Positions 8,583-17,891 are shown, counted from the stretch's first letter. The stretch is DNA of 64,000 bases from Agromyces sp. Root81 (GCF_001429165.1 NZ_LMIR01000001.1:518875-582874), one strand, 5' to 3'. Program-made: numbers and translations. Notes: generated by a model from the letters alone, not told the origin.

Positions 8583-9146
8583 CTACTGCTCGAGCGAGGC
8601 CTGCAGCTCGAGGGTGATCGTCACCTGGTCGCCCAGGAGCACGCCGCCGGTCTCGAGCGCTGCGTTGTAGTGCAGGCCGAATTCCTCGCGGTTGATGACG
8701 GTCTTCGCCGTGGCGCCGCCCTTGTAGTTGCCGTAGGGGTCGCCGCCGAAGCCGCCGAAGTCGAAGTCGAAGGTGACCGGCTTCGTGATGCCGCGGATCG
8801 TGAGCTCGCCGTCGACCTTGAAGTCGCCCTGCTCGACGCGCACGCCGGTCGAGACGAAGTCGATGGTCGGGTGGGCCTCGGCCTCGAAGAAGTCGCCGGT
8901 GCGCAGGTGCGCGTCGCGGTTCGGCTCGTTCGTGGTGATCGAGGCGACTTCGGCCGACGCGGTGACGCTCGAGTCGAGCGGGTTCTCGGCGGTGACGAAC
9001 GTCGCGGTGAAGCGCTCGAACTTGCCCTTGACCTTGCTGATCATGATGTGGCGGATGCTGAAGCCGACCTCGCTGTGGGCGGTGTCGATGTTCCAGGTGC
9101 CTGCGCGGTATCCGGGGATCTCGATGGTCGGTGCAGTCGTCGTCAT
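8583..9146 (-). CDS. YceI family protein
   Basis: A 187-residue YceI-like lipocalin-fold protein; some members bind polyisoprenoid chains. Diagnostic are GTWNIDTAHSEVGFSIRHIM near residue 17, KVKGKFERFTATF, and LTIRGITKPVTFDF in the second half. No signal peptide is visible, so this version is cytosolic, unlike the periplasmic E. coli protein. It stands alone, convergent with the AlkZ-like gene. The ligand and role are unknown. Confidence 0.88.
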   Translation of the reverse strand: MTTTAPTIEIPGYRAGTWNIDTAHSEVGFSIRHIMISKVKGKFERFTATFVTAENPLDSSVTASAEVASITTNEPNRDAHLRTGDFFEAEAHPTIDFVSTGVRVEQGDFKVDGELTIRGITKPVTFDFDFGGFGGDPYGNYKGGATAKTVINREEFGLHYNAALETGGVLLGDQVTITLELQASLEQ

Positions 9147-9260
9147 GTTGGGCGGTCTCCCGTGTTCGGTGTCGTGGCGGCCGTTCGGCCACGCCTATGC
9201 AAACGCATGAAGAGCAGAGGTATTCCCGCTGGGCGGAGATTCTTCAGCGGATTCTCGGGT

Positions 9261-10421
9261 TCAGTCCGCGAGGGTGCGTCGCAGGGTCAGCACCCGCTCG
9301 GCGGCGGCATCGAGCTGCGTCTCGGTGATGCGTCCCGACTGCACCGCGCCGACGATCGAGCCGACGAGGCCCTCGACCGAGATGCCCATCGTCGCCGGAT
9401 CCGCTGGAAGCACGTAGAGCAGGAGGTCGGCTCCGGCCGCCACGGCGCGCACGGCGTTCTCTCCCGGATCCGCGTACTCCGGCAGGCCGTTGTGCTGCAG
9501 CATGAGCATGTCGTCGGTCACGACGACGCCGTCGAAGTCGAGCTCGTCGCGGAGGACCCGGTGCCACTCGGGCGAGAGCGAGGCCGGGGCGAGGTCGACC
9601 GCGGGGTAGCTGAGGTGGCCGGTCATGACGAGTTCGGCGCCCGCGTCGATACCGCTCGCGAACGGCATCGACGGGCCGGCCCGCCACTCGTCGATGGTGA
9701 GCGGCGCCGTCGGAACGCTCGAGTGCGAGTCGCCCGGTGCCGCCCCATGACCCGGGAAGTGCTTGATGGTGCTCGCGACGACGCCCTGCTCCCCCGTCAC
9801 TGCGCCGGCGACCCGTTCGGCCGAGCCGACGGGGTCGGTGCCGAGCACCCGCCCGAAGATGAAGGAATCGGGATCGGCGGTGACATCGGCGACGATGCCG
9901 AAGTTCACGTTCACCCCGCTCTCGGCGAGCACGGTCGCCCTGGCCGCGTAGGCGGCCTCGGCTGCGGCCGGCGCTTCGGTGCGCAGGACGTCGGCGGACG
10001 CGGCACCGTCCCACGGCAGCCGCTGCACCTCACCGCCCTCCTCGTCGATGCCGATGAGCACGGGAGCCTCGGGGTCGGACTGCACGGCGGCGGTGAGCGC
10101 ACTGAGCTCGGCCGGGCCCGCGGGCACGTTGTCGCCCATGAGGATGAGCCCGGACACGCCGGCGTCGACGTACGCACGCAGGGGCGCCGGGTCGGTGCCC
10201 GGCGCGTGCACCATGAGCAGCGCTGCCGCCTTCTGCTCGGTCGTGAGCTGCGACATCCGCTCGTCGACCCACTCGGCGATCGGGTCCACGGGGGCGGGCG
10301 CCGCCGTGGGCGGGGTCGAACGAGACGGCGCGCCCTCGGTGGCGGGTGCCGCGCACGCGGTCATCGCCAGCAGCGTCGCCGTGATCAGGAGCGGCAGGCG
10401 CGCATTTCGGAAGACTCGCAT
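9261..10421 (-). CDS. Glycoside hydrolase family 3 lipoprotein (NagZ-like)
   Basis: A 386-residue GH3 enzyme exported as a lipoprotein: MRVFRNARLPLLITATLLAM then the lipobox TAC at about residues 21-23. KHFPGHGAAPGDSHS carries the His/Asp acid-base dyad typical of beta-N-acetylhexosaminidases, and FDGVVVTDDMLML carries the nucleophile Asp. IGIDEEGGEVQRLPW is the substrate-binding loop. It probably removes N-acetylglucosamine from peptidoglycan fragments outside the cell. The ATG at 10421 is chosen because it yields a proper signal peptide; it is divergent from the wall protein at 10500. Confidence 0.85.
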   Translation of the reverse strand: MRVFRNARLPLLITATLLAMTACAAPATEGAPSRSTPPTAAPAPVDPIAEWVDERMSQLTTEQKAAALLMVHAPGTDPAPLRAYVDAGVSGLILMGDNVPAGPAELSALTAAVQSDPEAPVLIGIDEEGGEVQRLPWDGAASADVLRTEAPAAAEAAYAARATVLAESGVNVNFGIVADVTADPDSFIFGRVLGTDPVGSAERVAGAVTGEQGVVASTIKHFPGHGAAPGDSHSSVPTAPLTIDEWRAGPSMPFASGIDAGAELVMTGHLSYPAVDLAPASLSPEWHRVLRDELDFDGVVVTDDMLMLQHNGLPEYADPGENAVRAVAAGADLLLYVLPADPATMGISVEGLVGSIVGAVQSGRITETQLDAAAERVLTLRRTLAD

Positions 10422-10499
10422 CCGAACGACTCTACGGTGCGTGTCCGAACGAGCGCCGAGAGCCGCCGTGGGTAGACTCGCGGCCTCGAAGGGGGTCTC

Positions 10500-11633
10500 G
10501 TGCGAGCCAGGCCGAGGTACGCAGCAGGCGCGGCGGCGCTCATCGCCGCAACGCTGATGCTGCCCGTGGCCCCGGCGTTCGGCGAGGACTACCCGAGCTG
10601 GGACGAGGTCGTCGCGGCCAAGCAGGACGTCGCTTCGCGCGAGGCCGAGGCGACGCGCATCAGCGGCCTCGTCGCCTCGCTCGAGACCACGGCCGCCGCG
10701 CTGGGCGATGCGGCCGTGGAAGCCGCCGGTGCATCGGCCGCAGCAGCTGCGGCTCATGCCACGGCCGAACAGCGGTCCGCCGCCCTCGCAACGGCGTCAG
10801 CGGCAGCGGATGCCGAGGCCATCGCCTCGGGTGAACGGCTCGGACGCGTCGGCGCAGTGCTCGCCCGTTCGGGCGGAGCGGATGTCACACTGCGCCTGCT
10901 GTTCGCCGACGACGCGCCGACCGAGCTGCTGCAGGGGCTGTCGCGTGCCGCGCAGCTCACGAACCTCTATGGCGGCATCGCCGACCAGGCCGAGGCGGCG
11001 AAGGCCGAGTCGGCCTCGCTGTCGGCCCAGGCCGAGGTCGCCGAGCGGGAGCGGTCGCGTCTCGCGGATGCCGCCGCGGCGGCAGCGGCCGAAGCGGAAT
11101 CGGCGCACGAGGCCGCCGAAGCCGAACTCGCCGAACAGCGCGTCGTCGTCGACACGCTCTACGCCCAGCTCGCGAGCCTGCGCGACAGCACGGCGGTGCT
11201 CGAGCGGCAGTACCAGACGGGCGAGCAGCTGCGGCTGGCGGAGTTGGAGCGGCAGCGTACCGCCGAGGCGGCGGCGAGCCGCAGCTCCGTCGGGGTCGGC
11301 AGCGCGCCGCCGCCCGGCGTCGTCGTCGACACCGCAGGCGCCAAGGCGTACGCGGCCGGTGCCGTCGCCCGATACGGCTGGGGAGCGGGCGAGTACCAGT
11401 GCCTCGTGAAACTCTGGACGCGCGAGTCGAGCTGGCGGGCCGACGCCTACAACGCCTCGAGCGGCGCCTACGGGATCCCGCAGTCGCTGCCCGGCAGCAA
11501 GATGGCCAGCGCCGGTGCCGATTGGCGCACGAATGCCGCGACGCAGATCGAGTGGGGCCTCTCGTACATCGCCGATCGCTACGGCTCGCCGTGCGGCGCG
11601 TGGGCGCACTCGGAGCGATTCAACTGGTACTAG
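10500..11633 (+). CDS. Secreted coiled-coil protein with lysozyme-like C-terminal domain
   Basis: A 377-residue secreted protein starting at GTG, with a signal peptide (about residues 1-28, ending near AFGED). Residues 35-260 are an Ala/Glu-rich coiled coil like the N-terminal part of secreted peptidoglycan hydrolases. The last 90 residues (GEYQCLVKLWTRESSWR, SSGAYGIPQSLPGSKM, WGLSYIADRYGSPCGAW) are a transglycosylase/aggregation-promoting-factor-like domain with the catalytic Glu expected in TRESSW. It likely cleaves or remodels the cell wall. The coding sequence ends in FNWY followed by an imperfect 17-bp tandem copy of its own last bases. Confidence 0.78.
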   Translation: MRARPRYAAGAAALIAATLMLPVAPAFGEDYPSWDEVVAAKQDVASREAEATRISGLVASLETTAAALGDAAVEAAGASAAAAAAHATAEQRSAALATASAAADAEAIASGERLGRVGAVLARSGGADVTLRLLFADDAPTELLQGLSRAAQLTNLYGGIADQAEAAKAESASLSAQAEVAERERSRLADAAAAAAAEAESAHEAAEAELAEQRVVVDTLYAQLASLRDSTAVLERQYQTGEQLRLAELERQRTAEAAASRSSVGVGSAPPPGVVVDTAGAKAYAAGAVARYGWGAGEYQCLVKLWTRESSWRADAYNASSGAYGIPQSLPGSKMASAGADWRTNAATQIEWGLSYIADRYGSPCGAWAHSERFNWY

Positions 11634-11650
11634 CGCTACAACTGGTAGTG

Positions 11651-12484
11651 ATGCATGCCGACACGAACGACGACGAACTCGCGGTCTTCCGGCGCCACGG
11701 TGCCGAAGGGGTGCTGCTGCTGGGCGGCGGGGCGGCGATCCTGCTGCAGTTGGCCGACCCCCGGGTCGCGCGCGGCGTCGCGCGCCACAGCGGCTTCCGG
11801 GAGCGCCCGCTCGACCGCCTGATCGGCACGCTCGACTACGTCTACGCGATCGGCTTCGGCGACGAGCAGCTCGCCGCCGAGGCGGTGCGCGCGGTGAATC
11901 GGCGCCACGCCCCGGTGCGCGGCGAGGCCGACGGCGAGCAGCCCGCCTACAACGCGTTCGACGCGGACGCCCAGCGGTGGGTGGCCTCGACCCTGCTCGC
12001 CGTCGCGCTGACGTTGCACGAACGGCTCGAAGGCCCGCTCCCCGCCGAGACCGCCGATGTCATCGTGCGCGGGTACGCGCCGCTCGGGACTCGGCTCCAG
12101 GCCGCGGGCGAAGGCTGGCCCGACACCCGGGCCGAGTTCGATGCCTGGTGGCGCGGGCACCTCGCCGACCTCGAGGTCGGCGACGAGGCCCGATCGGTTG
12201 CGAGGAGCCTGCTCTCCGGGGCATCCGCCCTGCCGTTCGGCGCCGGCCTGCTGCTGCCGCTCGTGCGCCTCATGACGGCCGCGCTGCTGCCCGCGTCGAT
12301 CAGGGCGGCCTACGGGTTCCGCTGGACGCCACGGGTCGAGCGCGTCGCGAACGGATGGCTCGACGCGATCGCCGTGATCTGGCCGTTGCTCCCCCGCGCC
12401 ATCAGGCACGCGCCGATGCACGCATCCCTTCGTCGCGCGAAGCGCCGCAGCCGGTACTCTGGAACCGAACCACGAGGACGATGA
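11651..12484 (+). CDS. Oxygenase MpaB family protein (DUF2236)
   Basis: A 277-residue protein of the DUF2236/MpaB group, related to the haem-binding latex-clearing protein domain. Family features are GAEGVLLLGGGAAILLQLADPRV near the start, the RPLDRLIGTLDYVYAI segment and YNAFDADAQRWVASTLLA, with C-terminal hydrophobic helices. Haem-dependent oxygenase activity is inferred from the family only. ATG at 11651 is chosen over GTG at 11648. Its last codons overlap the start of the Lrp gene. Confidence 0.75.
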   Translation: MHADTNDDELAVFRRHGAEGVLLLGGGAAILLQLADPRVARGVARHSGFRERPLDRLIGTLDYVYAIGFGDEQLAAEAVRAVNRRHAPVRGEADGEQPAYNAFDADAQRWVASTLLAVALTLHERLEGPLPAETADVIVRGYAPLGTRLQAAGEGWPDTRAEFDAWWRGHLADLEVGDEARSVARSLLSGASALPFGAGLLLPLVRLMTAALLPASIRAAYGFRWTPRVERVANGWLDAIAVIWPLLPRAIRHAPMHASLRRAKRRSRYSGTEPRGR

Positions 12485-12978
12485 TGACCCAGCAGGTACC
12501 GCACCGCAACGACGCGCTCGACAGCATCGACCGCCGTATCGTCGCCGAGCTGAGCCGCGACGGGCGCCTCTCTGTGCGCACGCTCGCCGAACGGGTGCAC
12601 ATCTCCCGCACCGCGGCGCACAATCGGGTGCAGCAGCTGCAGCAGCGCGGCGTCATCACGGGGTTCGGCGCCCACATCGACCGCAAGGCGATCGGCCTGA
12701 ACATCTCGGCACTCGTCGTCGTGCGCATCGGCGAGGTGTCGTGGGAGTCGATCGCCGAGAAGCTCGCGACGCTGCCGTTCGTCGAGAAGGTGCAGGCCGT
12801 CTCGGGCGACATCGACATCATCCTCACGGTGAGCGCGCCCGACCACGAGCAGCTGAGCCAGGCGATCCTGCGCGACATCCACGACATGCCGGGCGTCGTC
12901 TCGACGCGGTCGCACCTGATCCTCGCCGAGATCGAGGGTCATCCGCCCGCGCAGACGCTGGACATCTGGCGATCCTGA
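12481..12978 (+). CDS. Lrp/AsnC family regulator
   Basis: A leucine-responsive-type DNA-binding regulator of 165 residues. The winged HTH is DSIDRRIVAELSRDGRLSVR to about residue 60 and the C-terminal ligand-binding RAM domain includes VQAVSGDIDIILTV. It sits directly upstream of the E1/E2 2-oxoacid dehydrogenase genes in the same direction, like BkdR proteins that control branched-chain keto acid dehydrogenase. Two adjacent in-frame ATGs (12481, 12484) are possible starts. Role as local activator is inferred from position. Confidence 0.85.
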   Translation: MMTQQVPHRNDALDSIDRRIVAELSRDGRLSVRTLAERVHISRTAAHNRVQQLQQRGVITGFGAHIDRKAIGLNISALVVVRIGEVSWESIAEKLATLPFVEKVQAVSGDIDIILTVSAPDHEQLSQAILRDIHDMPGVVSTRSHLILAEIEGHPPAQTLDIWRS

Positions 12979-13086
12979 CGCCTCTCCGGGTGGACGTTCG
13001 GCCGCGCTTTCGAGTTCGCCGTGCCGTTCGTTCACGGTTGTTCGCGAGCTCCTCCGCGGCACGCGAGAGTGTCCGACGATGAGGTC

Positions 13087-14220
13087 ATGAGCCTCAATGT
13101 CGAGCACGCATCCGTTCGCACCCTGCCGTCCGAGAAACCGCTTCGGCTCCTCGACAACGCCGGCCACGCGGTTACGGGTGCGGCGACCGGCGGGTTCGGC
13201 CTGCCGGACACCGAGACGCTCCTCGAGCTCTACCGCAAGATGGTCGTCGCCCGTCGATTCGACGTGCAGGTCACTGCGCTCACGAAGCAGGGCCGCCTCG
13301 CCACGTACCCCTCGGCCTACGGCCAGGAGGCGTGCGAGATCGGTGCAGTGGCCGCGCTCACCGCGCAGGACTGGCTGTTCCCGACGTATCGCGACAGCAT
13401 CGCCCTGCTCACCCGCGGCATCGAGCCCGCCGACATCCTGCAGTCGTTCCGCGGCGACTGGCACAACGGCTACGACCAGCACGCCCACCGCACCGCCGCG
13501 CAGGCGACGCCGCTCGCGACGCAGGCGCTGCACGCCGTCGGGCTCTCGCACGCCGCCCGACTGCGCCACGACCCGATCGTCGCGCTGACCTTCCTCGGCG
13601 ACGGTGCCACGAGCGAGGGCGACGCGCACGAGGCCTTCAACTTCGCGGCCGTCTGGCAGACGCCGACCGTCTTCGTCGTGCAGAACAACCAGTTCGCGAT
13701 CAGCGTGCCGCTCGAGCGGCAGACCCGTGCGGCGACGCTCGCCGACAAGGCGGTCGGCTACGGCATGCCCGGCTACCACGTCGACGGCAACGACATCGCG
13801 GCGATGTACGCCGTCACCAGCGCCGCGGTCGAACGCGCCCGCAGCGGCGGAGGCCCGACGCTCATCGAGGGCGTGACCTACCGCATCGAAGCGCACACCA
13901 ACTCCGACGACCCCACTCGCTACCGCGCCGCGCGCGACGTCGAGCACTGGAAGCGACGCGACCCGATCGAACGCCTCGAGAAGTTCCTCGTCTCCGAGGG
14001 CGCGCTCACCGAGGCCATGCGCGCCGAGATCACGGATGCCGCCGAGGCCCTCGCCGCCCGCACGCGCGACGTCATGACGATCGAGGCCGAGCTCGACCCG
14101 CTCGAGCTCTTCGACCACGTCTACGGGCGCGAGCGCGCCGCACTCCTCGAGCAGCGCGCTGCGCTCGAGGCCGAGATCGCCGCCGGCGCCTTCGCCGGCC
14201 ACGAAGGAGCCGCACGATGA
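13087..14220 (+). CDS. 2-oxoacid dehydrogenase E1 component, alpha subunit
   Basis: Thiamine-diphosphate-dependent E1-alpha (377 residues) of a branched-chain keto acid or pyruvate dehydrogenase complex. The ThDP motif begins with GDGATSEGDAHEAFNF at residue 171 and ends in VVQNN; LFPTYRDS is the conserved substrate-channel region. The start ATG at 13087 follows GATGAGG and precedes the conserved part. It overlaps E1-beta by 4 bp. The separate alpha and beta subunits and the Lrp regulator upstream favour a branched-chain complex; a pyruvate role cannot be excluded. Confidence 0.85.
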   Translation: MSLNVEHASVRTLPSEKPLRLLDNAGHAVTGAATGGFGLPDTETLLELYRKMVVARRFDVQVTALTKQGRLATYPSAYGQEACEIGAVAALTAQDWLFPTYRDSIALLTRGIEPADILQSFRGDWHNGYDQHAHRTAAQATPLATQALHAVGLSHAARLRHDPIVALTFLGDGATSEGDAHEAFNFAAVWQTPTVFVVQNNQFAISVPLERQTRAATLADKAVGYGMPGYHVDGNDIAAMYAVTSAAVERARSGGGPTLIEGVTYRIEAHTNSDDPTRYRAARDVEHWKRRDPIERLEKFLVSEGALTEAMRAEITDAAEALAARTRDVMTIEAELDPLELFDHVYGRERAALLEQRAALEAEIAAGAFAGHEGAAR

Positions 14221-15242
14221 CCGCGACCGCGACGAGCACCCCGGCCGCCGAGGCATCCGCCGCTCCGACGCAGCTGACGATGGCCGGCGCCCTGAACGCC
14301 GCCCTCCGCGACGCCATGACGGCCGACGATCGCGTCATCGTCTACGGCGAGGACGTCGGCCCGCTCGGCGGCGTGTTCCGCGTCACCGACGGCCTGCAGG
14401 CCGAGTTCGGCGAGGACCGCATCTGGGATTCGCCGCTCGCCGAGTCGGGCATCATCGGTACCGCGGTGGGCATGGCGATGTACGGCATGCGCCCGGTCGT
14501 CGAGATGCAGTTCGACGCGTTCAGCTACCCGGCGTTCGAGCAGATGGTCTCGCACGTCGCGAAGATGCGGAACCGCACGAAGGGGCGCGTCACGCTGCCC
14601 ATGGTCGTCCGCATCCCCTGTGCCGGAGCGATCGGCGGCGTCGAGCACCACTCCGACTCCTCCGAGTCGTACTGGGCGTCGACGCCAGGCCTCACCGTCG
14701 TGATGCCCTCGAACCCCGCCGATGCCTACTCGATGCTGCGCGAGGCGATCGAGAGCGACGACCCGGTCGTCTTCATGGAGCCGAAGAGCCGCTATTGGTC
14801 GAAGGCACCGCTCGCCCTGCCCGTCACGACCGCGCCGATGGACCGCGCCGAGGTCGTGCGCGAAGGCACCGACGTGACGCTCATCGGCTACGGCCCGACC
14901 GTGCGGACCGCGCTCGAGGCCGCCGAGGCGGCCGCCGCCGAAGGCCTCTCGATCGAGGTCGTCGACCTGCGCAGCCTCTCCCCCTTCGACGACGAGACCG
15001 TCGGCGCCTCCGTGCGCAAGACCTCTCGCGCCGCCGTCATCCACGAGGCCGCGCAGTTCGGCGGCTACGGCGCCGAGGTCGCCGCACGCGTGACCGAGCG
15101 CAACTTCCACCACCTCGCCGCGCCGGTGCTGCGCATCGCGGGCTTCGACATCCCGTTCCCGTCGCCGAAGCTCGAGGAGTACCACCTGCCGACCGCCGAC
15201 CGCGTGCTCGCGGCCCTCGACACCTGGGAGTGGGACGCATGA
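14217..15242 (+). CDS. 2-oxoacid dehydrogenase E1 component, beta subunit
   Basis: The 341-residue beta subunit of the same E1. Conserved features are GEDVGPLGGVFRVTDGL, DSPLAESGIIGTAVGMAMYG, PMVVRIPCAGAIGGVEHHSDS and the C-terminal transketolase domain starting near VTLIGYGPTVRTALEAAE. It pairs with E1-alpha to form the alpha2beta2 enzyme that decarboxylates the 2-oxoacid and acylates the lipoyl domain of E2. It overlaps both neighbours (ATGA), which implies coupled translation and fixed subunit ratios. Confidence 0.88.
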   Translation: MTATATSTPAAEASAAPTQLTMAGALNAALRDAMTADDRVIVYGEDVGPLGGVFRVTDGLQAEFGEDRIWDSPLAESGIIGTAVGMAMYGMRPVVEMQFDAFSYPAFEQMVSHVAKMRNRTKGRVTLPMVVRIPCAGAIGGVEHHSDSSESYWASTPGLTVVMPSNPADAYSMLREAIESDDPVVFMEPKSRYWSKAPLALPVTTAPMDRAEVVREGTDVTLIGYGPTVRTALEAAEAAAAEGLSIEVVDLRSLSPFDDETVGASVRKTSRAAVIHEAAQFGGYGAEVAARVTERNFHHLAAPVLRIAGFDIPFPSPKLEEYHLPTADRVLAALDTWEWDA

Positions 15243-16633
15243 GCCGCGAGTTCATCCTCCCCGACCTCGGCGAGGGGCTCACCGAGGCGGAGATCGTCGC
15301 CTGGCTCGTCGCCCCCGGCGACGAGGTGGCGATCGACCAGGTCGTCGTCGAGCTCGAGTCGGCGAAATCGGTCGTGCAGCTGCCGACGCCGTTCGCCGGC
15401 GTCGTCGAGTCGCTCGGCGGCGAGGTCGGCCAGGTGCTGCATGCCGGCACCGTGCTGCTGACGCTCGCGGGCGAGTCGCAGGCTCCGGATGTCGCCGAGC
15501 CCGCCGAGCCCGGCATCGTCACGAGCGAGACCGCCATCGCCGAGGAGTCCGGCGCCGTGCTGATCGGCTACGGCACCCGGCAGTCGACCGTCACCAAGCG
15601 GGCGGCTTCGGCACCGGCGCGCTTCGGCCGTCGCAGCGGAGCCGCAGTCGGTGCCGGTGTCAGCGGCGGCGGCGCCTCGACCGGGCCGCGCTCGAACGGC
15701 GCAGCACGACTCGATGCCGCCCGCCGCTCCCCCGTCGTCTCCCCGATCGTCCGGCGACTCGCCCGCGAGCACGGCTTCGATGCGAGCCAGCTGCTCGGCT
15801 CGGGTCACGACCACCTCGTGATGCGCCGCGACGTGGAGTCGTTCATCGCCGAGCAGGCGGCGCCGACGATGGCACCGGAGGTCGCGGCATCCGCTGCCCC
15901 GTCGACACCGGCACCAGCTGTCGCACCCATCGCCGACCGCGAGGGCGACCGCCGCGTGCCGCTCGACCGCATGGCGCGCGCCGCCGCGGCGCACTTCTCG
16001 CGCTCCCGGCGGGAGATTCCCGAGGCCACCGTCTGGATGGACGTCGACGCGACCGGGCTGCTGGCCGCACGCAGGCAGCTGCAGGAGGCGACCGGCGAGC
16101 GGTTCGGCTTCACCGCCCTCATCGCCCGCTTCGTCGTCGCGGGGCTCGCGAAGCACCCCGCGCTCAACGCGAGCTTCGATGCCGAACGCGAAGAGCTCGT
16201 CTACCACTCGGCCGTGAACCTGGGTCTCGCCGCGCAGACCCCGCGCGGCCTGCTCGTGCCCGTCGTGCACGGCGCCGAGCGGATGCCGCTGCGCTCGCTG
16301 CGCGACGCGATCACGTCGCGCACCGACGACGCCGCCACGGGCGTGTTCCCGCCGTCGGCCCTGACCGGCGGCACCTTCACGCTCAACAACTACGGCACGC
16401 TCGGCGTCGACGGTTCAGCGGCGATCATCAATCACCCCGAGGCGGCGATGCTCGGCGTCGGCCGGTTCATCGAGCGCCCGTGGGTCGTCGACGGCGCCCT
16501 CGCGGTGCGCACCGTGACGGAGCTGACGCTCTCGTTCGACCACCGGGTCTGCGACGGCGCGGAGGCCGCGGCGTTCCTCACGTTCGTGGCGCGGTGCATC
16601 GAGCGTCCGGTGTCGGTGCTCGCCGAGCTCTGA
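15239..16633 (+). CDS. Dihydrolipoamide acyltransferase (E2)
   Basis: A 464-residue E2 with one lipoyl domain (ILPDLGEGLTEAEIVAW; lipoyl-Lys K43 in ESAKSVVQLP), an Ala/Gly-rich linker, a peripheral subunit-binding domain (SPIVRRLAREHGFDASQLLG), a second flexible linker and the catalytic domain ending with DHRVCDGAEAAAF (H435, D439). It transfers the acyl group to CoA. No E3 gene follows, so the complex must borrow lipoamide dehydrogenase encoded elsewhere. Confidence 0.88.
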   Translation: MSREFILPDLGEGLTEAEIVAWLVAPGDEVAIDQVVVELESAKSVVQLPTPFAGVVESLGGEVGQVLHAGTVLLTLAGESQAPDVAEPAEPGIVTSETAIAEESGAVLIGYGTRQSTVTKRAASAPARFGRRSGAAVGAGVSGGGASTGPRSNGAARLDAARRSPVVSPIVRRLAREHGFDASQLLGSGHDHLVMRRDVESFIAEQAAPTMAPEVAASAAPSTPAPAVAPIADREGDRRVPLDRMARAAAAHFSRSRREIPEATVWMDVDATGLLAARRQLQEATGERFGFTALIARFVVAGLAKHPALNASFDAEREELVYHSAVNLGLAAQTPRGLLVPVVHGAERMPLRSLRDAITSRTDDAATGVFPPSALTGGTFTLNNYGTLGVDGSAAIINHPEAAMLGVGRFIERPWVVDGALAVRTVTELTLSFDHRVCDGAEAAAFLTFVARCIERPVSVLAEL

Positions 16634-16668
16634 CGCCGGCGAGTCGGCTCATGGAGTCGTCGCGGTGA

Positions 16669-17184
16669 TCAGAAGAAGTCGTCGGGGGTGCCCGCGGCGC
16701 GTTCCACGTCGCGGGTGTCCTGTGCGCCGGCCTTGAGCTTCGCGACCGCCACACGCAGCCCGGACTCCATCTGGGCCGCCCATGCGTCGGACTCGCGAGC
16801 GGTCTGCTCGGCGGCGCGCGCGCGAGCCTCGCTCGCCTCGGCGGCGGCGCGCGCATCCTTCACCTGGCGGAGCGCGAGCGAGATGCCGTAGTACGCCGCG
16901 ACCATGGTGGCGATCGGTGCGGCGATGATCGCGAGCGCGCTGATCGCCGCACCGGTGGGGCTGAACGCGATCAACAGTGCGAATGCGAGGAAGAGCGCGA
17001 CGATCGCCGCGAGCACGACGAGCATGAACCGCAGGTCGCTGCTCCACTTGCGCTGCTGGGCCGGGTCCTTCGCCGCGGGCTCCGAAGCCGGCGCCGGCTG
17101 GCCGGCCGGCGGCGGCGCGAAGTTCGGCATGGCCGTGGTGGTGGCCGTTTCGTCACTGATCGGACGTGCGTACGCGTCGGACAT
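16669..17184 (-). CDS. Hypothetical membrane protein with coiled coil
   Basis: I do not recognise the family. The 171-residue protein has a Pro/Ala-rich N-terminal 45 residues, two adjacent transmembrane helices at about 50-105 (RFMLVVLAAIVALFLAF and ALAIIAAPIATMVAAYYG), then an Ala/Arg/Glu-rich coiled coil and a C-terminus VERAAGTPDDFF. The architecture fits a small membrane scaffold facing the cytoplasm. It is convergent with the E2 gene and stands alone. Confidence 0.65.
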   Translation of the reverse strand: MSDAYARPISDETATTTAMPNFAPPPAGQPAPASEPAAKDPAQQRKWSSDLRFMLVVLAAIVALFLAFALLIAFSPTGAAISALAIIAAPIATMVAAYYGISLALRQVKDARAAAEASEARARAAEQTARESDAWAAQMESGLRVAVAKLKAGAQDTRDVERAAGTPDDFF

Positions 17185-17292
17185 TCGTGCTCCGCTCCCC
17201 TGGGCATTCGGATCAACCCCCCAATTGTGGGCCGGGTCCGTCGACGGGTCAAGGTGCCGCGCGGCGCGCGGGGAAGCCGGTCGACGTCGAGC

Positions 17293-17790
17293 CTAAGCGG
17301 CCTGCGCCTCAGCGAGCCCCGCTTCGATCGCCGCAATCACGGCAGGATCGTCGGGCTGCGTCGTCGGGCGGAAGCGCTGCACTTCGCCGTCCGGCTGCAC
17401 GAGGAACTTCTCGAAGTTCCACTTCACGCGGCCGGCCTTGCCGTTGCCGTCGGCGACCGAGGTGAGTTCGACGTAGAGCGGGTGCCGGTGGCGCCCGTTG
17501 ACCTTCACCTTCTCCATGAGCGGGAAGGTGACGCCGTACGTCATAGAGCAGAACTCCTTGATGTCGTCGCCACTGCCCGGCTCCTGCCCGGCGAACTGGT
17601 TGCACGGGAACCCGAGCACCGTGAAGCCGCGGTCGCCATACTCGCGCTGCAGTGCCTCGAGCTTCTCGTACTGCGGAGTGAGACCGCACTTCGACGCGAC
17701 GTTCACGATCATCACGACCTGGTCGGCGTACTCGGCGAGGGAGGTCGGGTCGCCGTCGATCGTCGTGAGGGGGATCTCTCTGATGTCCAC
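17293..17790 (-). CDS. Glutathione peroxidase family protein
   Basis: A 165-residue thiol peroxidase of the GPx fold. Cys35 in NVASKCGLTPQY replaces selenocysteine, FPCNQFAGQEPG carries the Gln and a probable resolving Cys63, and KWNFEKFLV supplies Trp and Asn of the catalytic tetrad. In actinobacteria, which lack glutathione, such enzymes normally use thioredoxin. It reduces hydroperoxides in the cytosol. Single gene. Confidence 0.9.
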   Translation of the reverse strand: MDIREIPLTTIDGDPTSLAEYADQVVMIVNVASKCGLTPQYEKLEALQREYGDRGFTVLGFPCNQFAGQEPGSGDDIKEFCSMTYGVTFPLMEKVKVNGRHRHPLYVELTSVADGNGKAGRVKWNFEKFLVQPDGEVQRFRPTTQPDDPAVIAAIEAGLAEAQAA

Positions 17791-17891
17791 ACCCTGATCG
17801 TACGTCCGGCGGCGGCATCAGGGGCCCATTCACATCGAATGCGAAGTCGTGGGGTGTTCCCCGTCGCTCCGATGCGCGGCAGACTCGGGCC

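Noticed and set aside
12310..14256. A 648-residue minus-strand frame opposite Lrp and E1-alpha
   Set aside because: Composition is Arg/Asp/Val-rich and follows the complement of real genes; no conserved motif.
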